Positions 1 through 10,600 of a DNA stretch of 64,000 bases are shown here, in pieces. The notes under the pieces were generated by a model. The model saw only the letters and a list, made by a program, of their open reading frames with translations, ran no database searches and was not told the DNA's origin. Both the position numbers and the translations under genes were made by a program. The DNA is from Strongylocentrotus purpuratus. Taxonomy: Eukaryota; Echinodermata; Echinoidea; Camarodonta; Strongylocentrotidae. The stretch covers positions 8,556,429-8,620,428 of the forward strand of contig NW_022145613.1 in the NCBI RefSeq assembly GCF_000002235.5, given 5' to 3'. Every line of letters begins with the position of its first letter. Positions within the stretch are counted from its first letter, which is position 1.

Positions 1-449
1 TTCCGGATTATTTTCATCAGATGTTTTACTCTCTGTCCCTTTTTTTCTTCTGAATTGTTTGATGGAGATTAATCATTCAACCTGTTAAGGCGTCCAGCGT
101 ACGATGTGATTGAGATGTTTTAAACTTTAAATCAATTTTTGTGCATATAGTTAGCGGCCGCGTATTGTTTTTGATATCTTACACGGTTTCACCCGTATTG
201 TTGAGAAGTTGTTGAGACTAAAGATTTTTTCACACGGTAATATGCATGAGCAAATTACCGAATTCAATAGGCCAGTTTCGGCGGTTACGTAATGCACGGT
301 TACTGTAACCAGGTGGGTCAAGCTTTTGTCAAACCACCATTTTTAATCTGTGCGTTGTGTATTAGACCGATGGTTCTTGCCGTTAAATTTCATTAATAAT
401 TTTCTATCGACGCCGCGTTTGTATATTTGGATTTCTGTTTTTGAAGGAA

Positions 450-1001
450 ATGTCTTCCAACTTGACGTTCAGCAAGTAGAATATCAAGCAGCTGCGAGAT
501 TTTCTTCGAAACAGAGGAGTTTTGTGCATGGGATACAACAAGGAAAGACTTGTAAGATTAGCGTCTGCGGTAGCGGACATTAGCCTGCCTGTCGACCCGG
601 TCCTATCAGGCCCGTCTCACTCTGACACTACTGTGCTTTGAAAACTGCAACGTACATGTTTTTTGTTCAGTAAACCAACAGAACTCCCCAGGTACACTTC
701 TAAGTTTGACGATATTCCAGACTTTGGAATCTATGACGTTTTTAATTATTTAGTAGAAAATAGAGCAGACTATAAGCTTTCAAGAGTTTTGAGGACTTTC
801 ATCTTTTTGCCGATAGAAATGTGGAGAAGCTCGAGTACAATCCCCTCTCTGCAGATAGCGACTTGTGTGTTTTTAGAGCACAGGTCAAACCAACGCAAAA
901 AGACAAAACATATCTGAACAAAGCAACATATTCTTCCTGGCTAATTATGACAAAGGAGCTCAGTGAAATAAGCATTGCTTATTGTGAATGTCCTGGAGGT
1001 T
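450..1001 (+). pseudogene. SAP-like / SWIM-type zinc-finger protein fragment, broken
   Basis: Two adjoining stretches resemble the N-terminal part of a large invertebrate protein family with a SAP-like helix pair followed by a SWIM zinc finger (family recalled, not searched). From the ATG at 450 the frame reads MSSNLTFSK, then an in-frame TAG, then IKQLRDFLRNRG and NKERLVRLASAVADISLPV, a SAP-like pattern. From about 680 a second block reads YTSKFDDIPDFGIYDVFNYL, then in a shifted frame FEDFHLFADRNVEKLEYNPL and, near 985, AYCECPGG, which fits the first Cys-x-Cys of a SWIM finger. The rest of the finger (Cys-x-His) is not seen before the frame closes just after 1000; an intron there is possible. 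The early stop and the frame change near 790 suggest a dead copy. The first 449 bases hold nothing I recognise. Confidence 0.45.
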
Positions 1002-1346
1002 AAGTAAACTCTAAATGGTAGTAAAGGCTTGTCAGTAACTTGGTAAATAACATTAACAAGCGAGGTATAAGACAAGGAAATTTTCAGATTAGATTTGTCA
1101 AAAACAAAGTCTGTATGACATTGAGATCTGAGCTTAATCCCGTTTTGATCAGTGGAAGGCCTGAAGGTTCTATGAAAACTTGTGACTATATTTTGGGATA
1201 TAGCCAGGCTACAAAAGAAATGTACAAACAACATGCTGAATGCTACTACAAGCTGATTTGTAGTCGTTATAATGTACGTGGGTAAATTTGACACCATACA
1301 TGATCAAATTTATTGACTATGACAGATACTTTAAATGCATAATCTC

Positions 1347-1351
<5 letters not shown>

Positions 1352-1392
<41 letters not shown>

Positions 1393-1720
1393 CGTGGATG
1401 GTACCTTTGGGAGACAATAGGGGGTTTGAGCAGGTATATTACGGAGACAAAATGAATAGGGAGACAATTTTGTGTCTCCCTAACGTTTCAGCATGTATTT
1501 TACGTACTTTCCAAACAGATCAGCTCAGTTCAACACATATCGGTTGCATCCGTTTTTCCCCGCTTGTTTCATAGCCTGGTCCATTATATTGAGGGGGTCA
1601 ATAAATTGCAGATAATCAAAGGGACATTTTGTCTCCCTATATTTGGCGTAGTTACAAAACTACATTGTGGAGACTTCATGTTTTTTCTTAATTACTAAAA
1701 AACTAGGCTCTATATTTTCA
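1352..1720 (+). repeat. Dispersed GGGAGACA-rich repeat, partial copy
   Basis: The stretch starts in an AT microsatellite (1352-1390) and carries several copies of GGGAGACA or TGTCTCCC in both orientations. About 150 bases (1390-1545) reappear almost exactly as the reverse complement at 22575-22705, and more loosely at 22165-22330. It is therefore a dispersed repeat whose other copies sit inside the satellite array at 22-23 kb. No coding potential is evident. Confidence 0.7.
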
Positions 1721-2713
1721 TTATATTACATGTGGGGGTCTTTTTTTCGTATTTGTGAGAAACTGACACAGAATTTAAAAAAAGTTTTGGCTCCATGTTA
1801 AATATACACCCCTTTTGGAACAAAATTTTGTCAAAAAATCGTGACGTCATCACCCCCATATATCAGTGCATACTAAATGCACGTACATGCAATGTGCATG
1901 TGCTGCGCTGTCATGTCGATGTACCAGAGGCTACTGATGATGTGATGTCTTCTATCACAACGAGATCAGAGGAGCGGACCCCTATTCGCTGCAAAACATC
2001 CTGCAAGACGAGAAGAGTGCTTCTTAAAAGGTAAAATTGTATTGCCTCTTTTCTAGTTCTGACCTTAGTTTATAAGTTATGACAGGAAGTACGATAGTTT
2101 ACTTTTTTCCCCTTATTTCCCCCCCCAACTTTCAACTCACACTCACAGAAACTTCCATATGTGGGACTGTGTTCAACATGGTTGAAACCCCGGCTCTGAG
2201 GCTCTGTGCCACATTATTCTGACTCTGAGACAACAACGTAGTCTGGTAGTCATGTGTTGAGAAAACTATTCCTTTTTTTTTATGTATGCCCAGATTTCTG
2301 TTAAGCTGGACAAACTAGTAGTAGTACTGGCTATAGTATATCGTGGTTTAGGTCCTAGCTGGGCCTGGCCTGGAGGACTCCTATTTTCACAGCACCAAAC
2401 TTACGGCAATTTCGATGGATTTCTCGGTCTACTAATCTTGAATGGATTTCCTTTGTTTACGATGCGAAACTCTATTTAAAAGCGGTGATTTCTTGGGTTT
2501 TCTTTCCACCACGCGTTTTCCCATAGACTTTCTAGAAACAATAATCACAGTGTCGGACAAGAATCACGGAAACATAGCTAGAATCTAGAGTCTAGAGCAG
2601 AGCGTTTCAAATTTTATAATCGCAATAGCAAGATGACAAAAACACATAAATTGCTTCCACACATCATCAGTAAAATCAAAAACTGTATACTATTAAGACA
2701 GTTGAATAATTCC
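1721..2713. other. Unassigned DNA, no gene seen
   Basis: Only short open frames without recognisable motifs, homopolymer runs and AT-rich sequence are visible. I see no convincing splice-flanked exon or repeat boundary here. Confidence 0.5.
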
Positions 2714-3071
2714 ACTCTCTTTACTTACTCGTGAAATAAGGCTCTGCCCTGTACAAACCTATGTATAGCGCCTTCCATAGAGTTGTACAGGGCGGAGCCT
2801 AATATCACGAGTAATTAAAGAGAGATGAACTTCGCCAACTCTCTTTACTTACTCGTGAAATATGGCTCCGCCCTGTACAAACCTATGTAGCATGTTCCAT
2901 AGGTTTGTACAGGGCGGAGCCTTTTTTCACGAGTAAGTAAAGAGAGTTGGCGAAGTTCATCTCTCTTTAATTACTCGTGATATTAGGCTCCGCCCTGTAC
3001 AAACCTATGTAGCGTCTTCCATAGGTTTGTACAGGGCGGAGCCTTATTTCACGAGTAAGTAAAGAGAGTTG
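2714..3071. repeat. Nested palindrome of three 110-bp hairpins (foldback element)
   Basis: Three successive hairpins (about 2714-2825, 2837-2948, 2961-3071) each have arms running from CTCTCTTTA through ACTCGTGA to CTCCGCCCTGTACAAACC, separated by a short loop. The half-arm therefore occurs six times in alternating orientation. Hairpin 1 is also the reverse complement of hairpin 3, and the spacers (GATGAACTTCGCCAAC and its complement) pair too, so the whole 358 bp is one palindrome centred in hairpin 2. This is MITE-like or foldback-transposon architecture. No coding frame is involved. Confidence 0.9.
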
Positions 3072-3142
3072 AAAATTTATTTTTCATAATTACTTGATAA
3101 TTATGCAGTTTATTTTGTTTGGGCGGTTCTTGCTGTAGTATT

Positions 3143-3278
3143 CTGACGAAATAAATCCAATCTCATATTTATTTAGATTTATTTCGTCATAGGAGTTTAT
3201 AGGAATATGGAAAATATTCCTATATCTCCGCTGACGAAATAAATCCAATCTCATATTTATTTAGGTTTATTTCGTCAG
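3143..3278. repeat. Second foldback element, nested palindrome
   Basis: Two copies of a short palindrome (TGACGAAATAAATC paired with its complement) at 3143-3189 and 3231-3278 flank a third palindrome built on AGGAATAT/ATATTCCT. The whole is symmetric about position 3210. A weaker related CTGACGAAAA copy follows near 3317. It has the same nested design as the element at 2714-3071 but unrelated sequence. Confidence 0.8.
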
Positions 3279-3329
3279 AGGAGTTTGGGAATGAAACATT
3301 TTAAGAATTTTCGTTCTGACGAAAAAAAC

Positions 3330-4340
3330 CCCAATATTCCCAAAAAGAGAAGTAATCTTTGTTAGTTTGTGGAAGCAGACACGCGACGGAGTGCAGATTC
3401 ATATCGGTCGCGATTTGACTTGTTAGCTGGTTGGAAGTTGTCCGGTTCGAACTGTCCCTCAGAGCCTAATTTCACGATAATGCCGTAGTACTGAGCAGAG
3501 TTGTAGAGAAAATGAGAAGCTTTGCTCTGCCTTGAGTTTGACATGTTTGAGTTTGATGAAAATTGACTTGTATGATTATGTCAAATCGTCAAATCGATGC
3601 TTGTTTTCTCACCCATACTTAAACTGTTATTGTTAAGTTACTACTAGTCCAAGAGAACTCTAGATAGAGACATTTACATTAACATTTGGACGTTTTTTTT
3701 TAACATGTCATACCTTGAGTCCATAGACCGTCCATACCTATACTAGTATACTATGTGTAAAATACTTTGTATCTTACACATACATACGGCCACACACGCG
3801 AAAGTGCCTCTGTTCTTTACGCTAGCATCTGGTCATTTCCAATGACAACGCATTGTCAACTGGGTCAAAGTGAATTCGCTCATACCCCTCAAGCAATCAA
3901 TTCCAAGCCAAACGAAAAAAATAACGCATGGCGGCAATGTGATTGTTCTGTGCTGCACACTAACTGAATAGGAGGCCCAGCCTGTGCTAGATCGATAAAT
4001 CTATCACTATCATTGCCTCGACATCATAATTTGTATTTTTGGTGGTCGGCTGCTTCTAGCGATAGATGCGAACGATACACTGGGCAGTACGGGCCGAAAG
4101 AGCTCGGGTGATAGGGATACATGTATATCACTTACGGAATCAAGTCGATTTCCAACCATAAAATGCCATATTTTGGCACTTGGAATCAACTGTATGGTGC
4201 AATAAATATATTTTGGGCTACTATAATAGTTAAACTCATCGATCTCGTGTCTTGCTTGAATGTTATTCCATAACCACGGCGATTTTGCAGATTTTCATAG
4301 CATTTTCCATCACTCGTTTTCGTTTATCGCGAGATTTTTT
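3330..4340. other. Unassigned DNA; one 60-codon minus-strand frame
   Basis: A minus-strand open frame at 3544-3362 begins with ATG and reads MSNSRQSKASHFLYNSAQYY, a composition that could be a real peptide or exon. There is no homolog I recognise and no supporting splice structure. The rest shows no gene. Confidence 0.25.
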
Positions 4341-4352
4341 CTTCAGATTTCG

Positions 4353-4409
4353 TTATAACGTGCATCTCTATGGCGGTAATAGTTTCCGCCATAGAGATGC
4401 ATGTTATAA
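4353..4409. repeat. Short near-perfect hairpin, 24-nt arms
   Basis: Left arm 4353-4376 (core GCATCTCTATGGCGG) pairs with right arm 4386-4409 with one mismatch and a 9-nt loop. It could be a solo foldback tip or a hairpin-RNA source; no flanking evidence decides. Confidence 0.7.
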
Positions 4410-5084
4410 TATGTTAAAAATGTTACGACCTTGTCTTTGCCGTTTGACAAGGCCATCACAGCTGAAAAATGAGATTAATCGTGTTTAGTCTTGTTTCAGC
4501 CACAAAGGTTTGTCAAGAGGCTTACATTGTCCAAAGATCAGGCAGTCAATTTTGATTCGAAGCTCGAGCAGATTAAAGCTAAGTCATATTCCCTCTTTTC
4601 GCTTTTGATGTTTTAATTGTTATTGCAAGTTTGTTTTGTTTTGCATGCCCATTGACGCATTATTTTAGTTTATTACCTGTTAGTAGAATTAGAAGACTTT
4701 TAATTATTAGATTTCGTCTTTTTCCCGTTTTCTCATTTCATTTTTCAGATTTTAGTACCAGATTATTTTAACATGTCTACATGTATGTACAGGCAAGCGC
4801 TAGTTAATAATCATATCAATAATCATAAACCTGTTGGAGTTATTCTAACTTCTAATCATCATGATCTTGAACAAATCAAACATTGGTCTTCTGTTTATCG
4901 ATTTGATTATGTAGTTTGTTTCTATGATGGTGTTTATTTTATTTTTTATTTTAATGGTTCTGAATTCTATACTTATGAATACTTTGTAAGATGTGTTATG
5001 GGGCTATGGGGGGTAACTTTTTATTCATAAATCATGATCCAAGTGTAGGGGCATATTGGTAAATTCAGGGGTTTTTCCCTCAGG

Positions 5085-5350
5085 GTATAATTTTTTTTTT
5101 CTTTCTTTTCTTTTTGCAGTTCTTATCCTTTTTTTTTAGTTTCCTTTTTCATCCCAATTTTTTTTTTTTTTTTATATTCCCGTTTCTTTTTTTTTTCTCC
5201 AGTCTTTCTTTTTTTTTTTTTTTTTTTTTTTTAGATATTCCTATCTTGTAATGTTTTCATCCTATTTTTAGTTCATTATTTCCCTCTACCTTTCTTTCTT
5301 TTTATTTCTTCTTTCTTTTTTTTTCTTTCTTTCGTTTTCCTTTTTTCTGT
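5085..5350. repeat. Pyrimidine (T/C) low-complexity tract
   Basis: About 265 bases made almost wholly of T runs broken by C, a polypyrimidine tract on the + strand. No coding content. Confidence 0.9.
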
Positions 5351-5409
5351 TCTTTTCTGTCTTTTCCCCTTTCTTCTTCCTCTTATATTTGGTGCGAACG
5401 TACACATCT

Positions 5410-5477
5410 TTTCACTCATTTTAGATTGACCTCAGGGTTCACGAGTGATCCCTGAGGTTACTCCAAAATGAGTGAAA
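5410..5477. repeat. Hairpin with CACTCATTTT arms
   Basis: The left arm (TTTCACTCATTTT then ACCTCAGGG) pairs with the right arm (CCCTGAGGT then AAAATGAGTGAAA) around a 12-nt loop. It is a small MITE-like palindrome. Confidence 0.75.
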
Positions 5478-6024
5478 TGAAATGAGTGAACAAATATTCA
5501 CTAAAAATCTACTCTAATCTCACTCTGAGTTCCATTCTTCTCTTCATTAAACCACTTCAAAGTAATGAGATTTTACCATATATTTTTGTTTACTTTTCAT
5601 TATTCAAATCAGGTCTAGCATTTTTGAATTTGCATCATCTATGAATAAAATACATGTAATTTTGAAATAGCATGGACACAAATCTGACAAGGGAGGGGGG
5701 GGGGGGGGGGACGACGACATGTCCCCCACATTTTTCTGGCTTCCTAGTATCTTTATACGGAAATGATGACCGTCTTCAGACATTGATGAGTTTTTTGTCT
5801 GCGTTTGTCAGCAATTTCCTAGGCATGCAGGAAAGGTACCCCTGCCATGTACGCCCCTTCCACCCACTTTTCAGCTTTTTCGCGACTTGAGCGACTCTAC
5901 AGCCGCTGTGTAGACTGGCAGCGGACAGGAAAACAAACAAACAAACAGGTACATGCAAGACAGTTCACCATAAATATAAATATATGATCTTGATTCTGTT
6001 GAGTGGTAGATGTGAGATGTCATC

Positions 6025-6325
6025 TTTTCTTTCCACTCTAGATTTAAAGATATCCTCCAGGATGTTCATGTTTGTCCACAGTCTTATTTGCTATACACGT
6101 CATAATCATCATCTTTCTCTACCTGAATTTGTCCTCCTCAATCGTGAAGAATTTCTGCTTTAACATGAATCTGGTCGAGCAGCAAACATCTTTTTATTTC
6201 CACTTCAAAATCTAGGATATCCTCCAGGATGTTCAAGTTTGTCCACATAGTCCTATTTGCTACACTCATCATAATCATCTTCCTTCTCCACCTTGAAAGA
6301 CAGAGTCTGTTTTAGCGTGAATAGG
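6025..6325. repeat. Diverged direct duplication, period about 167 bp
   Basis: Segments beginning near 6025 and 6195 share TATCCTCCAGGATGTTCA followed by a similar TTTGTCCACA block and a CATAATCATC block. The copies are clearly related but differ at many positions, so the duplication is not recent. Confidence 0.7.
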
Positions 6326-6740
6326 GAGTGGTGGCGCGGTAGACCTGACCACTGCCTCCGCCGCCGCTCGAGTGAATGATGGTGGTGGAGGCGCTGCTGC
6401 TGGTGTCTCGTCTCGTTGATGCTCTTCCAGAGGGTGTCCCGAGGCTGGTGTGGAATGTTGGCCACACCACTTGTTTCTTCACAGCAGCCTTTCGTCATAA
6501 AATAGCCTCGGTGACGTCAATATCTTTGCCGCCTTCCTTGAGATCTACCGTCTCGATCTTTCCTAGGATCTCAAAGTCTGCAACGAATGTCATCTCCATG
6601 TCCAGCTCGAAATAGTCTATTCTTTTTATGACTGCAATAATATTGATTTCATTCTGGACCAAGTAGTTAGTTTGCAAAGACCCATCCAAGATCACCCCAG
6701 AGAGGGTAAGATCGTGGAGGGCAACCAGGACCCCAAACAA
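6253..6740 (-). other. Possible decayed minus-strand coding remnant, unknown family
   Basis: Two abutting minus-strand frames (6740-6495 and 6498-6253) overlap by four bases. They read, in part, EMTFVADFEILGKIETVDL and then VEKEDDYDECSK with an Arg/His-rich middle. The mixed, non-repetitive composition is more protein-like than the neighbouring frames, but I cannot assign a family and the two frames are not one continuous protein. It may be a gene or transposon remnant, or chance. Confidence 0.2.
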
Positions 6741-6806
6741 AATCAGTGTTATGTTCCATCTGCAGACATATTGTATGACTTCTCACCATGGCGATGAATC
6801 TTCCTA

Positions 6807-6965
<159 letters not shown>

Positions 6966-7025
6966 TTAGATATCATAACTAAACAACAATTTGGGTTGGC
7001 AGAAGAGGTCAGATTAAACAGATCT

Positions 7026-7378
7026 ATAATACCAAGTCCCAGACTTTAAATAAGTCTCAGGACAACAAGACCTATCCAAATAGCCAATGTCTGAAAATGA
7101 CCCTAGTTGGGGTTACAAACAAAATAAAGATCATAATTTTCTTAATATGCTGTAGGTGTTGGAACAGGCAGTCATACATTGGCCAGCCAGCAGCCATCAG
7201 TGTCCAGCAGTAGGCAGCCACTGGTATCCAGCAGTAGGCCACTACAGAGTCAGACAATGCAGACCCAGAAAAGTATGTACAATCTGATAAAATTTTCTGC
7301 TTTAACATTTTTAAAGATGCATAATAATTGCAGTGCAGTTGCAGTTGCTGTAGGCAACAAAATGTTCATGTTAGCCAG
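7026..7378 (+). repeat. 353-bp direct repeat, upstream copy (contains an orphan gene-1 exon)
   Basis: This copy matches 14707-15059 at a constant offset of 7681 bases with about five substitutions and no indels. It holds a complete 117-bp exon (7156-7272) preceded by a TGTAG acceptor and followed by a GTATGT donor. That exon encodes the Ser/Gln-rich GTGSHTLASQQPSVSSSRQP segment also used in gene 1's C-terminal part. Here the exon lies upstream of the gene's SET exons, where it has no obvious partner, so it is either an orphan from a duplication or an unused exon. Confidence 0.9.
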
Positions 7379-7629
7379 CTTGAAGAGGAGCTGCTTATTA
7401 AAGAGATTCTGTACTTAAAAATTCAGGGTTCAAGACTCATTTGCAATATAAGAAAATAAAATAGTGCACCTTTTTAAATTCAATTGACACCCTGAAAATT
7501 AAACATTTGCCATGCTATGTCAATGCGCAAGCTAATATTACTCCGTGTAAGATTGCACATCAGAGTGTTTTTGTAGTTGAACTGACATTTTCTTTTTTGC
7601 ATATTTCTTTTTTGGACTGTCTAGGTACA

Positions 7630-10600
7630 ATGGTTGGTCAAAGAAGGAAGCGTATAAAGCCTGACAAAGAAGCAGAGATATATATCAGAAAACAGGAAGA
7701 CAAACAAGGTTTTGTTGTCAAGGAAATTCCTCTGAAAGGTAAGGGGTTCTAATATCTTTGTTATTTGTTTGTTTTTGTTTTTATTGTACAGTGCTTGTTT
7801 AATGGTTAACACAACTACAATGATTCAATACATGTACCATGTATGTTCTCAATGGTCATGGGACACACGCTGCCAATTTTACCCGAAAATTCACCTTTTC
7901 ATTGCATGGACCTGTCTTTTTCGACAGCTCCTCTCATGCATAAACACACCTTCCCAAACAGCTCCCTTTAGAAACTGGAAACATTTGACTGCATGCAGTA
8001 GACTGGTATGTGGGGCTCCGCCTTTTCGCATTCCTCAATTATTGCTTCGATAGTTGATTTAATAATTTTCCTGTACGCATTCTTGTATAATTCATAATTG
8101 GATCCACACATTTAGTTCTAGATTTGAAAGCTTTAAGCCCAATGTTAAATCCCTTTTGTTTAAACTTGCATTTGATTGATTTGTCTTTGAGTTATGTTCT
8201 TTTTTGGCATTTCAGTGCATTTTGAAAGCCTACATGTAGGTAGGGTGGATATACATACTTTAGCATAGCACCCATATTCATTAATATTTGGTGGAGGAGG
8301 CTAAACTTAAAAGTTGTATATGACACTGAAATTCCATAAAGTAATACTGTAGACTTTCAAATTTCCAAGCTGGAGGTAATGACAGATATGCCAATTCCTT
8401 GGCCTTGGCCTTTAACTTTTTACATTCAATGTTACACCAAAATGTTTCTCTACTTTTTTGCTACCTCCTTACCAAATTTCAACTTAATTGGTAATTCCTA
8501 GATGGTGAAAGTAGGATTTTCAGATAGAGTTCATTGACCTTTGACCTTTGACCCTGGGTGAATATGGCCAAAATTCCAACTTGCTCGCTGGTACGACAAG
8601 TGGTACCTTTGGACCAAGTATGATCAAAATTCATTCAGGATTTCTTGAGTCATCACGTAAACGAGGTAAAAGTAGTATTTTTTGATAAAGTTGATTGACC
8701 TTTGACCCTGGGTGGATCTGACCCAAAATCTAATCAGATCGTTGGCACGTCATGGGGTACCTTTGGGCCAAGTATGATCAAATCCATTCAGGAATTCTTG
8801 AGTTATCACGTAAACGAAAAATCCGGACAGACTTACGGAATGACGGACGGACGCACAGTGGGCCAGAATGAAAACAAACTGCGCCAAAACTATTTTTGTG
8901 CTTTACGTCAGTGCAGACAGCTCCTGTGCACTCAAGTGTAGTTTCTTTTTTCCCCATTGTCAATGCATTTTATCCCTATAGAAATGAGCTAAATTACACA
9001 AAACATTGCTGAACATTTATGTTTATAACACAAAAAGTTGCAAGTAGTACCAGCTAATAGCTAAAAGCCCATATGCAAAAATATTGGAATCTCACATTCA
9101 CCATTTAAGACTTTTGGCACAGTTTGATTTCATTCTGACCCTCTGTAGGATGGACGGACGAACAACCCGAAAACATAAAGCCTCCGGCACCTTCCGTGCG
9201 GAGGCATAATAAAACATGAATTTCAATCTGACTGCTAGATTCAGTAACTCAACATCATTCCAAACATGTCAAATTTATTACAATTTCATACCTTTAAAAT
9301 TCTCTAAAATTTGTTTTTTTATGTGGAACTGGCCATGATCAACATGAAAGTGCCCATGCTTAGTGTACAAAATATTTTCTGTGAGGCTCAACTATACATG
9401 TGCTTAATGTGCTCTCTTATTCCAGGAAGAGGAGTAGTGACTACAGAGGAATTTGACAATGGAGATTTCCTCTTGCAGTATCCAGGAAAACTACTACCTG
9501 AAAGTGTGGCTGAAGCTCTGGAGGAGGATGAAGGCCATCCAAGTGTTTTTCGGTATTTTTTCTCATTCAAGGGAAAAACCAGCTGGTGAGTCACTCTTGG
9601 AAATTAACTTCCATACAAACAAGAATGATATTTTCTTGCCCTATGCCTTAGGCAAGTGTTGACTATAGAAAAGAAAGAGTGAAGACGAAGGATGCTTAAC
9701 TTTCTCCAGTATTACTAGCATAAAGCCTTGTTACCAAATGGGACACAGAAGTGTTTATTTTTTTTGCCAGGTTTATTCTGACTGCATGAAAAATGTGCTT
9801 TTGAAGGATAAGTCCTCCCTTAGAAAATTCACCTTTATGAAAAATTAGAAAAATCAGATGAACAGACACTTAAAAATCAATACAAATAGTTACATTTTAT
9901 GCAATAACAAAAGTAGGCATTTTCTAGGGCAGAATGGAATTGCCCATAACTGTAGTAACAATCCTGCCAAGTTATTCTGCTTGAACCTTCTTCGTTAAAA
10001 AATTATGCTATTTTGATTAGGGGGGGGGGGGGACTTACTTTTTTTGTTGGGATTAGAATGACCCATGTACAAACATCTTACAAATTTGTTTTCCCCTCAC
10101 TGGAAACCTCACTTCTATTTTCACTTTGAATTTTATAGATCCGTGGAGACTAATGATATGTCCTCCTTTTTCAGTTATGATGCCACAGAGGAAACAGAAA
10201 AGGGGCCTTCTTATGGAAGACTTGTAAATCATGGGGAGCCACATGAGCGCAACTGTAACATGAAGGTTATTTCTGTGGAAGATGTACCGTACTTGTGCCT
10301 TTTTGCCTCAGAGACCATAAGAGTTGGCAGTGAGCTACTTTATGATTATGGTTTACCAGATGCAAAGCTGCCATGGAAACATATGGTGAGTAGTTAAAGG
10401 GGACTTTTTTTATTTTGTTTTGTTTTGGGTTGTTTTTAAAGGAATACTCTTCATGGCAATGTAAACATAATTGTTATGCCTACGCTCACAGAAGGTGATG
10501 CCGGAGGCATTATGTTTTTGGGTGTTTCGTCCATACATCTGTACGTCCAAAGTCCGTCCTGTTTTCGTTGTGATAACTTAAGAACTGTTAGATGTATTGA

